64,000 nucleotides of DNA from Lotus japonicus (lineage: Eukaryota; Streptophyta; Magnoliopsida; Fabales; Fabaceae). Shown here piece by piece: positions 38,101-48,809 of the stretch. The DNA lies in NCBI RefSeq assembly GCF_012489685.1, contig NC_080045.1, positions 47,823,096 through 47,887,095 of the forward strand, in the 5' to 3' direction. Position 1 is the stretch's first letter, and every line of letters begins with the position of its first letter. The notes under the pieces were generated by a model. It saw nothing but the letters and a program-made list of their open reading frames with translations. It made no database searches and was not told the DNA's origin. Both the position numbers and the translations under genes were made by a program.

Positions 38101-40569
38101 AGATGAAATGAAGGAATAGAAATGCAATTGTATTGATTGAAGTGGACAATTACAGAAGATATTGTGATAAGGTGTGCTGTTAGAAAAACTCTAACAACCC
38201 AGAGAAGCTCTAGAGCGTTCTCTCCGAGGGAGATGCTACTCTCTCTCTATAACAGAATTATCAATCCAGCATAATCTTATTCCCTTTTCCTTGGTTACTT
38301 TATACTAACACCTAATTCTGTTGAGCCAATGCCACCTCAGCAGCCTTGCCCCGTTTCCTCCTATAGACTTGCCAAACCTTGGGCCTGTTCTCTTCTTGGC
38401 CCACTGAAGCATTTACCACTAAGCCCACCTCTTCATTCAGATTTCTATCAGCACTATACTCCAATATATTCATAGGATAGAGAGCAAAGATTGTAGCAAA
38501 TGAACAACATAATGATGCAAAAATGCATTTCCTAAAACAGCTTAGGTCTATATGAAGACAGATTTTCCAATCAAAAGGTTCTGTTTCGATCAAGAAATTT
38601 AGAGATTATAAGAAGGGGAGAAGCATCAGAAGAACATTACAGTGAAGCTAGAACTAGCAAGCCAGCCATGCCACTTCTTTAGAGTCTTGGTATAAGCATC
38701 TGTACAGGCTTGTGACATTGACCAATCCTCATGGTCAAGTAAGTTTTGGAACAAAGCCACCAAGAAATCCATTGCTCTGAAGATTTTACAAGTCAGAAAT
38801 AAATGTGTCGTAAAGTAAAATACATGAAAGGAAGTATATAAATGGCAACTAGTAAACATTTGCATTTTTCTGAGGTTTCTAACTAGATAATACAGTAGTA
38901 AACTACTACTAAAATTATCATAACATATTTGCTGACATCTTGATAAAGGTTAGCTCAACTAGGCACTAGCAATAGCTTCAAAAGCTCAAAATTAAAGGAA
39001 AACAAGAAGTTTTATAATTGAAGCTAGTGAAAGGATCTACCATTGAGCTGAAAGATAATAAATACAATATGAATCCTCCACAATCCACATCACCTTGAAA
39101 AACTGACTCAACAAAAACAGACGAAAATAAGTTCAGCAATGCAGGCTTTTGTTTGTTTAGAAGAATGAACTGGGTTTGGATTTTCCTGGTCCACAATTAG
39201 AGTTACTAGATGTTGAGATCTCACATTGACGAGAGACATGCCCAAAGTAGAGCTTATAAAGTCTAATTTCTTATAAAGACATGACCAAAGTAGAGTCCTA
39301 AAATTTGGAAAGCAGTAGCACATGTCCATTAATTGCTTATAAAAGGAAAAGTTATCCATAGTAGCGGATTTGAGAATGCCATACTGGTATCAATTACAAG
39401 TTAAACAGTAATTGCTTGGCGTTCCTTACCTTGTAAGCCAAAGAAGTCCATTGGTACAACTGGATGATGACTTGGCAGTTTTAGTTTCAACCTCTACTTG
39501 TACCAAACTGTAGAGGTAGTTGAATCTGGTTGAATTGGAGGTATATTTAGATTCCAATCTCTGCTTTGAAAATCAACATTGAGTAAGAACATAATCTGAA
39601 GTATTGAGTCCCATATTATATATGTTTAGGTAAATATTATGTACCAAAAGTTGTATGAAAAGTGAAGCGTAATCATATGTATACAAGCACACATGAATTT
39701 GGAGAAAGAATCAAAACCCAACTTACACTTCAAGGAATGGTAAAGCCATATAACCATAGTATGTCACCTTAAGAAAACATATTACATCTAAATATGCACA
39801 ATATACACCATAAATAGTGCACATGAGGTAAAGAAAAGGTGAGAAAAACATACCGATATGTTACCACCTATGTCAGCTTTAACAAGGGCCATAGCAGCTC
39901 CAAACTTATCTGCCACAAGAAAGCATTAGGTCATTTAACCACAGTAAGGTGTTAATGTTATTGTGCATTTGTGGATTAAACCACATCAAAATGGTTCTGA
40001 TAGAACACCAGTAGAAAATAGGATTAAATCCCCAAATTATGATAAGGCTTCAGATTCAGGCCCAGAACAAAGACTCATTATCTGGAAAGTCTATTCTAAG
40101 AAACATAGAACTTAGTATTAAATTTTCAATAATTTTGATGTTATGTATTTTATTTTTATTGGTATAGTAGTGTTACGATTTATGAGACAGTTATAATTGT
40201 GTTTTGGCCATTGTATTCAAAGATGTATATGTGTTTTTGATCCAGAAGGGTTCATGATCTTCCTGTTTTCTACTCCTTTTCCTATTAGTGAAATATTTCC
40301 TTATAAGAGGCATGTCAAAAGCAGCCTAGAAAATTTCCACATTCTACTACAAATGGGATATAAAGGGGGCACTCATCAGTCATCGCAAATGAAGTGATCA
40401 TGCATATAAAATTCCATACCATGATGAAAGCAAGGGGTCAAAAGCATGTACCTATAACAGGAAGTATATGCTTGCACACATCCAAGAAAGGCTGGGATAG
40501 AATTTCTCCTTGTTCAGACTTTACATGCTTAATTCCTTCCAGCGCAGGAGCGAAAACGGTCCCTTCCAT
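32172..40569 (-). CDS. GLTP1: Glycolipid transfer protein 1
   Basis: Six minus-strand exons (40569-40452, 39909-39854, 39560-39430, 38776-38641, 32890-32759, 32207-32172) join in frame to 202 residues, the length I recall for Arabidopsis GLTP1. The protein is one GLTP fold with the glycolipid headgroup motif DIGGN (D52, N56), W99 in NGLLWLTR and H138 in KKWHGWLAS, and it ends FGLDDMKAS. Family knowledge: it is a soluble cytosolic protein that moves glycosylated sphingolipids, such as glucosylceramide, between membranes. Intron 4 is 5.75 kb because a whole gypsy retrotransposon sits in it in the same orientation. Intron 5 holds a MITE. A 5'UTR intron (40582-41086) is likely, with GT-AG borders, giving a leader exon from about 41087 to 41160. 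Splicing past the insertion is assumed. Confidence 0.92.
32325..32535. mobile_element. Palindrome-rich MITE in GLTP1 intron 5
   Basis: It contains repeated 'gagcttattttcataagctgctcagattagcttatga' segments that fold on themselves. It belongs to the same family as the copy at about 61068-61340. Exact ends were not fixed. Confidence 0.55.
33099..33479 (-). repeat. 3' LTR of the gypsy element
   Basis: 381 bp. On the minus strand it starts TGATAGAAATC and ends CCATCA. It contains the last ~46 codons of the polyprotein frame, which stops at 33341. Confidence 0.95.
33341..33877 (-). pseudogene. C-terminal part of the polyprotein beyond the stop, reaching into the 3' LTR
   Basis: In the same frame as the 1,366-residue ORF. 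It carries the post-integrase segment INQKLAARFYGPFQIEAKVG and a chromodomain-like segment (SLVKWKHKSMEEVTWED), then about 46 residues written by the 3' LTR. Because the LTR is duplicated, the same tail is also readable in the 5' LTR (38312-38450). Without readthrough of the upstream TGA it is not expressed from this copy. Confidence 0.85.
33480..33499 (-). other. Polypurine tract of the gypsy element
   Basis: The minus strand reads GGAGGGAGGAAT directly before the 3' LTR. The tract lies inside the open reading frame. Confidence 0.75.
33914..38014 (-). CDS. Gag-Pol polyprotein of the gypsy element, ends at a premature stop
   Basis: One frame of 1,366 residues in the order Gag (about 75-220), zinc knuckle CFKCGGKYHPTLHKC (330-344), protease LIDSGASHNF (about 414-423), reverse transcriptase with FFDDILIYS (753-761), RNase H (ECDAAG near 899; YTDHKSL near 961) and integrase. 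The integrase has an HHCC finger ending at C1126/C1129 and catalytic D1159, D1219 and E1255 (D-X35-E). The stop at 33914-33916 is TGA after FAVGE, at a place where relatives usually have Trp. The same frame stays open beyond it to 33341. Gag and Pol are in one frame with no shift. Integrase and RT catalytic residues are all present. Confidence 0.93.
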   Translation of the reverse strand: MPPKMTDRMEALENQMGSVTTALQELALQLQQQSLTLTELSKQMGRKETGHEGDTPIADSHPGESRLAGKKVKLPVFEGEDPVAWITRAEIYFDVQNTPDEMRVKLTRLSMEGSTIHWFNLLMETEDNLSWEKLKRALIARYGGRRLENPFEELSTLRQKGSVDEFVESFELLSSQVGRLPEDQYLGYFMSGLKPAIRRRVRTLNPGTRMEMMRIAKDVEEELKEEDEDDGKKMVKRSGFDRSGQSNWAGSSANRVGLFSRDVTRFSKPGGSIPSRSMSSVGSTTNSAASLGSSTRKGENDLRTGSSEKWKGVRSFQVDEIAERRAKGLCFKCGGKYHPTLHKCPERSLRVLILGDGETVDEEGEIVMLEGEPEVSEEDEAVVEYKLMGVLGRMEEHHTMKIEGQVDNVNLLVLIDSGASHNFISPAVTNALGLVITPIASRHIRLGDGHRVVTQGVCKGIKARLGKIEVVIDALVLELGGLDMVLGVSWLSTLGKVVMDWKLLTMQFVHGNQVVKLQGLGGKGSNHSFLHSFLMDKQYRGGMEWWWSHLNSAEVTNTEVETPRELMETLEEFQEVFRSKIQLPPERSKVHQIKLFPEHETINVRPYRYPHHQKEEIERQVAELMEAGIIRPSMSAYSSPVILVKKKDKSWRMCVDYRALNKATIPDKYPIPIVDELLDELNGASIFSKIDLKSGYHQIRVHEDDIEKTAFRTHNGHYEYLVMPFGLMNAPATFQAVMNDIFRPYLRKFVLVFFDDILIYSKDLPEHLTHLKLVLSVLLANCFVANQTKCKFGCASIDYLGHIISGAGVAVDPEKVKCIMDWPVPKNVKGVRGFLGLTGYYRKFIKDYGKMANPLTELTKKDSFSWGPEADRAFLQLKRVMTSPPVLILPNFTLPFEVECDAAGRGIGAVLMQQRQPLAFFSKALSAGNLAKSVYEKELMALVLSIQHWRHYLLGKEFIVYTDHKSLKHFLQQKVSSPDQQCWLAKLLGYQFQVKYKPGLENKAADALSRRYDEVELHSMISFPLWNDRKRLLEEITQDPYIQDLQSAVQKDPASKPGFAVQHGVLLYHGRLVLSPTSPSIPWLLEEFHGSPSGGHSGFLRTYRRLATTLYWVGMQKRVRDYVRACDVCQRHKYSALSPGGLLQPLPIPNAVWEDLSLDFITGLPKSKGFEAVLVVVDRLSKYSHFILLKHPYTAKSIAEVFVREVVRLHGIPNSVISDRDPIFVSHFWSELFKLQGTKLKMSSAYHPKTDGQTEVINRCLESYLRCFASDHPKSWSHWISWAEFWYNTTFHSSIGQTPFEVVYGRQAPPIVKFLSNETKVAAVALELSERDEALRQLRGHLQKAQEQMAIYANKKRRDLSFAVGE
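38049..38066 (-). other. Primer-binding site, tRNA-Tyr type
   Basis: The plus strand reads ATCCGGCAGGTCGGACCA. That equals the 3' end of plant tRNA-Tyr including CCA as I remember it, over 18 bases. It starts three bases from the 5' LTR. Most plant gypsy elements use initiator Met tRNA instead. Confidence 0.7.
38070..38450 (-). repeat. 5' LTR of the gypsy element
   Basis: 381 bp, matching the 3' LTR base for base as far as I can compare. The primer site follows three bases inside its inner end. Confidence 0.95.
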
Positions 40570-41160
40570 TTTCTAGTATTGCTGCACATAGGATTACCAT
40601 AATCCAATAAATATGCAAGTATAAGTTTAACAAAAAAGATGAAATCTACATTCAAGAGATCACTGTTGAAGGATAAAAGTATATTCCTTTTTTTTCTAGG
40701 AAGGGATAGAAATGAAACAAATTTAACTTAAACAGCAATAGCAACACATCAAACAAATGCAAATGAAAGCCAATAGTAACATCTGGGATTAGATAATTGG
40801 AGGGGGAAAGTTCAGGGATCAGATCACAGAACACAGATGAAGGAAAATCCAAACTGCTGAGTTAATTTTAAAAAAACAAAACTTTACTATCAGATCTCTT
40901 TCAATAGTGGTGAGAATCAATCAAGCCAGTAAATGCAAAAGTAGAGGCAACCCATCAACTGTATATAGTTCAGAAGCATGACCAGAAACTGATTTTGCAA
41001 AAATCTGAGAAGTTTTCTGGGGAAGCAAAGAAAATAAACATGGATCCATGATCAGGGAGAAAGAATTATAATTAAGAAAGACATACATGAATGAGGAAGA
41101 CCACGGTGATCTGAGACTGGCAACAACGTCGGAAAAGGTATATGTTTTGTTCCTGGTCTG

Positions 41161-43450
41161 ATCAATTTGGGATATGAATGGAGACCACTCGGAAATAATA
41201 AGATTCCAGCTGACGTGGGAGTTGGAAATTTAATTTCAATAGGTACAATAAATAAAAATAATTATTCTAGCTGTTTTTTAAAATCATTCTCTCACTCGGT
41301 TTCACGATCTGAGTTAGTAACGTGCACTCGTGCAAAAGTGATCTTAATTTTATTTTTTGAAACTGATCTTAATTTGGTGTTATCTAATCTAATCTAATAC
41401 TCCTATTACATTAAAAATAATAATTAGAGGGAGGGGCAAAGTCGAGCGTTTGTTATACTTATACAAGAATCTCAAAATATTTCTGATAAGTTTAGTACAA
41501 GTTTTAAATATCAACTCTGAGTATGATGGATTTCTAGACATGCAAGTTTGTGGCAAAGTCTCTTGCCAACTTGGATTAACACAACTAATTACAGATTTTC
41601 AGGTTCAACTCTCAGTGTCTGATGGGTTGAGCGTTTGAATCCTCTTAGGTTCAATAAAATCTCAATTAGTGGGAAACCCTCCTTGGGAAAATCTCCTAGA
41701 AGTGAGACTCTGCTAATATTTCGCATGTCTAAATCGAGAGAAAACCACAAAACCAGATCAAGAGCCAAGATGAAAGAGGAAAGGTGTGAGCCTTGAGGCC
41801 ATTTAGGTTCAATGAGAATAAAAAGATGGAGGAAATAGCATAGGTTGAAGAAGCGGTGTTCACAAACTCAACCATGGCGGTAGCGAAATGGTGGGAATGT
41901 GAAGGGTTGCACCAGTGGGTTTTGGGGTTGTTGACCGGCTATTCCTGGTTAATCGTTTAAAATTAGTGATTTGATTAAGTTAAGTATACTACATTAGGTG
42001 GGTCGCAGTAGGGTGCAAAATAATGTTGATTTGACATTGTAATATAGTAGTTACTAGGGGTAAAGAATTTTAATATAATTTTAAGTTTGTACTATGACGG
42101 TGGTTAATTTTTCTTGTGCGAGTGAAGGCTGTATTGTGACGGTTGTTGGCAGTTCCGGTCACCACCGTCAGAAATTCGGTTGTTCCATTTGTGACTACAG
42201 TGAGAGTCTTATAGTATATACATCTGAGCAATGAAGAAAATGCACCTGCAGTAAAGGAATCAACGGTGTTCAAGATGGAGAGTGTGTAAATGGGCTTTTT
42301 TGGATCTTGAAAGATGGTAGTGAAACCCGAACAATGAATTCCAGTATATTAGGGTATGTAGGTCTTCGATCTGAACTGCGAAATTTGTGTTCGTGGCGGG
42401 CGACAATGTCGGTTAAAGGAAAAGCGGTAGCGTCGCACGCACCCAGTAGCCAAGAACGATGAAGATGAACAAGTCTATGTTTTTCAGGTGATGAATATGA
42501 ATAAGAATAGTGGACAAACCCGGACCCATTGGGCTCCAATAATGATGGATTAGTGTATTTTCGTCTCCGAGGCACTAAACCTACTACCCATACATTTTTT
42601 ATATAATGAATTCAAAAAAGCGTGATCACTTAAATATTGATCACTAATTAAGGGGTAGGTAGCTTTAATTAGTGACTCATGAATAAGTGAATGTTAAGTA
42701 ATGAATTATGTTTTGATCACACCTCTCCACGTTACACGTTTAGATAAATATAGGAATAGAAGAAAGATAAATTAGTGATATGATAGAAACATAAGAGAGA
42801 TAAATTGTAAAAAAATAGGAGGTGACGTTCCAGTTTATCACGTTATATGTTGCCCTATAAAGTTTAGTGACGGGAGAGGCAAGATTCTTATCAATTAAGG
42901 GGATTTGACTTACTTTGATTATAATAAGAGAAGATGACTTTTTCTTTGACTTAATTAAGTCGAGCGACTCTTATCTACCTTGATTGTTGACACGAGTTAG
43001 CGCTTGCTTAGAACTGCTAACTTAGAGGTGTTAGCTATATATGACTTTTTTCTCAAATTGAGTTGTTGACTCTCATGTTAACCTAAATAAGGGGAGTTAC
43101 GCTCACTTTGACTCAATAACTCGAATAAGAGGAGATGACTATTTCTTGGACCTAAGTGAATTTCTATATAATTTTAAGTTTTTTTTTCTTCCTAGCATTT
43201 CACTCATTATCTCTTTACTTGATAACTAGCTGAGGTGGGGTGAGGTGTAAGTGGAATTAATATGTAAAATATATTATCATTCTAGTAATTCACATGTGTT
43301 GGCAGCTAACCTTTTTTTTAATTGGTATACAATGGTCCATTTTCCTCTAAGAAGCCTTTCATTGGAAACAATTTCTGGACAATTTTCCGCCTAACAATCA
43401 AAAATCTTTCGTGTGAGAGTACCCCCAATGTAGGTACAGAAAAGTGCTAA
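41161..43450. other. Intergenic region upstream of GLTP1
   Basis: No gene was recognised. The 101-codon open stretch at 42270-42575 (minus) has no family resemblance. Around 42900-43150 there are several short similar blocks of 'gaggagatgactttttctttgac' type, perhaps a decayed tandem repeat. Confidence 0.4.
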
Positions 43451-43452
43451 CG

Positions 43453-43560
43453 TAACAGCAGCACAGTCACCTTCGGTAAAGACTGTATGTACTAGAGCAC
43501 CCATCACACACTATAAAATTCGTGTAGTTTATCCTTAACCGTTGCTCAAGTCTATGCATT
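43453..43560 (+). repeat. Direct repeat copy A flanking the RNase H1-N exon
   Basis: About 108 bp (gtaacagcagcacagtcacc... to ...ctcaagtctatgcatt) recurs at 44103-44210 with close to 90% identity by eye. Confidence 0.8.
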
Positions 43561-44102
43561 TGGGACTAGTGGATGAGATTTGATACGCACCATGATTTAC
43601 AAACTTGGAACTTGTGATGTATTAAATACGGATTGAACTGAGGGTCCCTCGTACTGAACCAGCTGTTCATTTACTTTACAATATCAACTATATCCAAGGT
43701 ATCTTAACATCCCTATGCACTCCAACTGGCATCGCTTCAATTTGGTACACCAACTTGTCATGTCAATATTTATTAATCACCTAATCTATTAAATGACTTT
43801 TTCATGTTATAAAACCATTATAGGCCATATGTGAATGTCACATTTTCTGCTACCATACAAACTTATTTTCATTGTTCATCATGTAGCGTCAACACAAAAG
43901 CAAAGGGAAAGGAAAAGCCAAAGGCAGGAGTTACGTTGTATACATTGGCCGTGTGCTTGGGATATACTCTATTTATGGGGAATGCTACAATCAGGTTAAC
44001 AGATGTCCTAGCAATTTGCATGATTCTTACGACACGTGGGAAAAAGCCTACTCCGCATGGACCAGGTACTAAGTTCAAGTAGACTTCCAATTTGTCAGTG
44101 AC

Positions 44103-44210
44103 GTAACAACAGCATAGTCACCTTTGGTAAAGATTATATGTACTAGAGCACCCATCACACGCTAAAAAATTCGTGCAATTTATCCTAAACCGTTGCTCAA
44201 GTCTATGGAT
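44103..44210 (+). repeat. Direct repeat copy B
   Basis: Second copy of the 43453-43560 unit, 650 bp downstream. The two flank the exon block with the RNase H1-N domain. Confidence 0.8.
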
Positions 44211-45170
44211 TCAGGTAGTTGGTCAGTTGACTCTTAATGTTTGTTGTTATCAGTGCTTTGTTCCATGAATGACTTAGAGGATCTTATTTATCACTACAGT
44301 GCCTTGTCAGTGTGTTTCGTGAGGCCGACACTTGTGAAGGCAGAAATTTGTTCCATACTCTAGCTACAATTAAAATCACTCCAAAGATGCCCGACGTAGA
44401 CCCAAGGAATACTCCTTCAAAAGCTGGAAATTCTTCCTACAAGGGAAAACGTACATGTACTAGCACTGGAAAAGAGACAATGGCTGAAACACCAACGACG
44501 AAAAAGTCAATCGTCCTTGCGAGTTTGGTGCTACTAGAGGTGCGGATATCTAAGAATTAATTTTTATTTCATGTTTTCCTACATATGGTAACTTTTCTAT
44601 CTTGTTATACATAGGCAGTGGAAAACCTCTTTGATCAAACTAAAAAAATGTTACTACTGAAGTCTGAACTGAAACTAGCTGCATATGTGTACAATCCACA
44701 CATGGATAACAAGTGAGTAGTAATCAATGGCTCTATAACACATTTAAAAAAGAAAACTTTATTAAGATTTCAAATGTGATCATAAAAGATTTCAAATGTC
44801 TTTGCCCCGAATACCAAGTATCCAAAGAGGTAGTACAAATTTTGTGTGGATGTTATACTCTACTTGTTAAGAGTAGTTTACAACTTGGGTGAACACTAAC
44901 GTTAATACTGTCTAGATCATTACGTTGATGAAAATGAAGACAACTTAACTTCAATGAGATGCTAGCACTCTGACAGTATGGTCTTTACCTCCAAGTTTCA
45001 TTGTATGTAACCCTTATCCCTATGTTAGATTTCCTTTTCGTAACCTATCTTATCGTTGAATGTAGCTGATTTGTATTACCGTTTTACACCATCATCTCTC
45101 CAGGCTGATGTGTTCCATGGATTAAAAATAAATGAACTCAAAAACAACTATGCCAAAGTTTGGATGTTAC

Positions 45171-47334
45171 TGTGGATACCCCTTTTTGTCCGGGCTTAAT
45201 CTTTTGAATTAAGAAGGATGTTAATAGCTTAATTAGGGATATAAAATTAAGATGAAACCTTTAGTGTTGATGATCACGTGGGTTATTATTTGACCATGTA
45301 ACAACAATAAAAGAAAGGCTTTGCGAAAGCTTTAAAAAAAGAAGAAGAGGTGTGCTTCATTAGTGGGTTTTGAGCCCATTTTCAACAAAAAAAAGACTTG
45401 AAAGAGGATAGGAAAAATAAGGTCAGAAATGGAGACCATGGAACCTTCCCTTTTGGGGTAGGTGGTCCTCCTATAAATATAAAGTCATAACTTTTTCTCC
45501 AGCTACCTAGAATTGAATACACCAAAAATCATAAAAGAAAACTGAGCTTTGTCTGGAAAAAGGGAACAAAACAGAGTCTTGCTAGTTTCATTTTCTTGTG
45601 ACCTTCTTAGAGGTATTTCTTTTCTCATCCCTATACTATGCAATGTTCTCTCATGAAACCTGAATAACTATGGAACTCATTTGTCGTTTCTTTGGCACTC
45701 TTTCCTTTTCATTTCTTATCTATTGTCCTTTTCCATTCTAGAATAATAAAAAAGGAAAAAAAAATGGAATTAATCACATGTACAGAGAAGAACTTAGAAT
45801 CTCTTGAATATCCCATGGAAACCCAATACTGAAAGAAGGAAAGACTAAATATTTAAATCAACAAGAAAATAACAACAGGGTAACATTCACAAAATACACA
45901 GAAAGAGTGGAGGTCATATCCTCCACGCCCTCACTGGGTCACCGCCGGAATGGTGGCTTAGTATCGTGGCGGTGTGTTTTCGGGCCACTCACACTAACCC
46001 TCGTCGGAACATCGTTGAAAGGTGGCGGTTTCGGTGTCGTGGTTGTGTTACTACTCTGACCCCTCTCTTTCTCACCGAATCTCCTCTGCCTCTGCCGGAA
46101 TCGCCTTTAACATGTAACAAACTCAAGCATGGTGGTCCCTCCCCTGTAGATCCGAGTCGCCCCCATCAGACCGTCATCGAAAGGCAACGTTTTTTTGGCG
46201 TTGTGGCTGCTCCCCACGATCCCGACGAGCCCCCGCCACGACTGCAGCCACGGGTGTTGTGGTATCGTCCATTCTGATGCTGGCTGTCAAAGCCGCACAC
46301 TGAGAGGAGGTCGGAGGCGCTAGGGTTTCAGAGGCTAGAAGAAAAGAAAGAGAGAAAGAAACAGACAGAACCTGAGCGAGAAAGAGAGAACGCAGAAAGA
46401 GAAAGAAAATGAACTGGTTGGGAATGAAAGTAGAGTTTGTTTCTTTTTATGTTTCCTTTCTTTTAATTTTTATATTAAACTTATCTGATTGTTGTTACAG
46501 GGTTTTTTTGTTTTGTTCCTAATTCCTTCTCTTTCTTTTTGTTTCTTGTCCTTCCTGAGTCCCTTTTATGGGCCTACCGTTTTTTTAGTTAAGCCCTGCA
46601 TTGCATTATTATTTTCTTATATCTGATGGATTCATTTTGTTTGAATCATGGCTTTTGGTACCATATATGGATCAGATTGCTATTAACTTTTTAAATGTGA
46701 ATACTTAGGGGCTGTATTTGCTTTTTGTATTTCCGAATTAATTATTTCCTTAAGAAAAATCCCAAAATATGTTTTCTTCAATGATGTCAAGAATTCATAA
46801 TGAAATGTTAAGGTTAAACCCTCTTTGCAAATAAAATTTAAAAAAAATAATAATCTTTTCTCAAAAAGGATTAATCTTTTAGAAAACTAAAAAATATCAC
46901 AACCAACTCATGTTTTTCTACCAAGAATTACACAGCCTTGATTTCTCTGTTAATAGAGAATGCGTAGGCCCGAGGTCACTCCCACCAGGCACTCCAAACA
47001 AAGATCTAAATTTTGTTCTTCTTTGTAGAATAATCTTCTCATTACACTAGCAACTTGTAACTATTTTTCTTTAAAATAAAATACAAGACATTTTTAATGG
47101 TAAAATAAATGATTTAGAAAGCTAAGAAATCTTGCATAATTGACCATAGGTAACCGTTTTGAACGGACGTTGTAGGGCGCTAACATTCCCTATACGTAAC
47201 CGACTCCCGAATCTAAATTTGGTTTTCATTCATTATTTGGGTTCTCTAATGTTCTCCCTAAAAACATTAGTGGCGACTCTTCTGATACATGATTAGTTTT
47301 AATGCGTCGTCCCGCCGCAACCCCGGTTGCGACA
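45171..47334 (+). mobile_element. Ogre-like solo LTR, 2.16 kb
   Basis: It begins TGTGGATACCCC and ends GGTTGCGACA. It is flanked by GTTAC (45166-45170) and GTCAC (47335-47339), a 5-bp target duplication with one mismatch. The right part has 'aacggacgttgtagggcgctaac', 'ataaccgactcccgaa'-like and 'ggcgactcttctga' blocks that I associate with legume Ogre/Tat LTRs. No internal domains are adjacent, so it is a solo LTR. The GC-rich ORF at 45966-46277 lies inside it and is not a gene. Confidence 0.7.
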
Positions 47335-47411
47335 GTCACCATATGAATACCTGGAATTTGTACTTCTTACTTATTCTGAACTCATAAATTGTTTAATTTG
47401 TACTTTATACT

Positions 47412-48214
47412 CAGTGACTGACCCACGTGTTAAGTGTGTGGGGCATTTGACCCCACGTCCTTGAGCAAAATCCTTCCCAATACCCCTCTATTTTAATATA
47501 AAATATTTAATTGCCCCCACCAAAAACTAAATGCCCTCATAGCTGCACTATTTTACTTCCAATGCCACTAAAAATTAAATCTCTTCAACTTTTTTATCTG
47601 ACTTCTTTGTACTTCTTGCATTTGACCCCACGTTCTTGAAGTCTTGAACAAAGTTTTCTCTCACTTCTTTGTACTTCTTTACTTTTTCAACAAGTCAAAT
47701 ATCCAAAAGATAATAGATTGGAACACATTTATCCAACTTTACTATTCTTTCTATTATAGAAAAAGAATTTTCTCTCCTACTCAAAACTCCTTAATTTTTA
47801 ACACTCAGTTTTTTTGTTGGGTGCGGGATTTGGTGGTGTTGGGTGTGGAGTTTTGTTGGTTGAGAGTGGGAAAAGGAGAAGGAAAAGGTTGAAGGGGGAT
47901 TTGTGATGAATTTCTGAATTTTAAGATGATTATGAAAGAGAGAAGGACTAAATTTGCTGAAAGAAATTTATCAAGGACTAAATTTGATGTAAAAAGTCCA
48001 CGTTTGCGCTTATATAGACCGGTTATTAATAAATAAAAATGTCAAACAAACATTATGACATCAGGTGCACTATTTTAAATCAAACAAAATTTGTTGGGGA
48101 AGAAATAAAAATTATTAGGAACCATTTTAGATTCAAGTATATAAGTGAGGGACCAAAAAATATATTATTTGTATTATTTGCCCCCACGACCTAAAAATCA
48201 TGGATCCGTCACTG
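47412..48214. mobile_element. Non-autonomous hAT element with perfect 8-bp target duplication
   Basis: It begins CAGTGACTGACCCACG and ends ...CATGGATCCGTCACTG, with inverted ends sharing CAGTGAC. The duplication TTTATACT is at 47404-47411 and 48215-48222. 803 bp with no transposase. It sits in the same intron as the solo LTR. Confidence 0.85.
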
Positions 48215-48809
48215 TTTATACTTATCTTATCCCTGATTTGTATTTCATACTTATCCCTAACTCATAAACATTTTCAGGAATATTTATCACTAGGTGTTTG
48301 TTCCAATACGTGATGAGCGTGGTCATTTGTTTCTCATGGTTATTTCACTTACTGATAAAGCGGTGTACCGCTAGACTCTTACCTTGAGCATACTGAGGAT
48401 ATTATAAAAAAGACTGAAATCATCATCATTATGGTACATAGACTCATTCTTTGTAGTTGCAATTAGATTGTATCAACTAATGTGTCTTGCTTTATAACAT
48501 TTTCTTTTTTTCTTAGTGTGCTACAATATCAGATATGGTGTTGACCGATGCAACCTATCTCATATTGTTGTCTAAGAATGTTGAACAATTCAAAACACGG
48601 CCCATAGTTGAGACAATGAGTATTCCTAATTGTGGAACAAGGTGAGTGAAACTCATGCTTGACACTCACATAACATAGCTCATATGCAATTTATTTTTAC
48701 AATTAGTACTATTTTTTTCTCGTTCTCTAGTGAGGACTCTGAGGTGTGGGTGCTGGATTTACTTATGCATGAGGATGGTTTTCACAAGAATATGTATGAT
48801 GTTGTATAG

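Larger units (their letters stand above)
33099..38450 (-). mobile_element. Young Ty3/gypsy chromovirus-like LTR retrotransposon in GLTP1 intron 4
   Basis: A complete element of 5,352 bp with two 381-bp LTRs that look identical by eye over their full length. A perfect 5-bp target duplication GCACT lies at 33094-33098 and 38451-38455. It runs in the same sense as GLTP1. Its compact size, short LTRs and C-terminal chromodomain-like segment suggest the Reina group of plant chromoviruses (inference). LTR identity means a very recent insertion, or recent gene conversion. It is one nonsense codon from a full-length reading frame. Confidence 0.95.
43887..48809 (+). pseudogene. Broken RNase-H1-N / Ulp1-protease-like locus
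   Basis: Exon-like blocks: 43887-44065 encodes an RNase H1 N-terminal (viroplasmin-like) domain, YVVYIGRVLGIYSIYGECYNQVNR. Blocks 44311-44539 and 44615-44712 (ENLFDQTKKMLLLKSELKLA) join it in frame. 48294-48395 reads VFVPIRDERGHLFLMVISL then meets a stop; one base earlier or later gives YRLDSYLE-like sequence, as in the His/Asp region of Ulp1/C48 proteases. 48517-48641 and 48731-48809 join as ...SIPNCGTS + EDSEVWVLDLLM and end at a stop. The join from 44712 to 48517 is not in frame. Such composites are common in plant Mutator-related families. It is probably a dead or chimeric gene; the 3.8-kb intron is full of transposons. Confidence 0.45.

Noticed and set aside
42270..42575. 101-codon minus-strand ORF
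   Set aside because: No recognisable family, no promoter or neighbour support; consistent with chance.
45966..46277. 103-codon GC-rich ORF, Pro/Arg-rich
   Set aside because: It lies within the Ogre-like solo LTR and has no domain or splice context.
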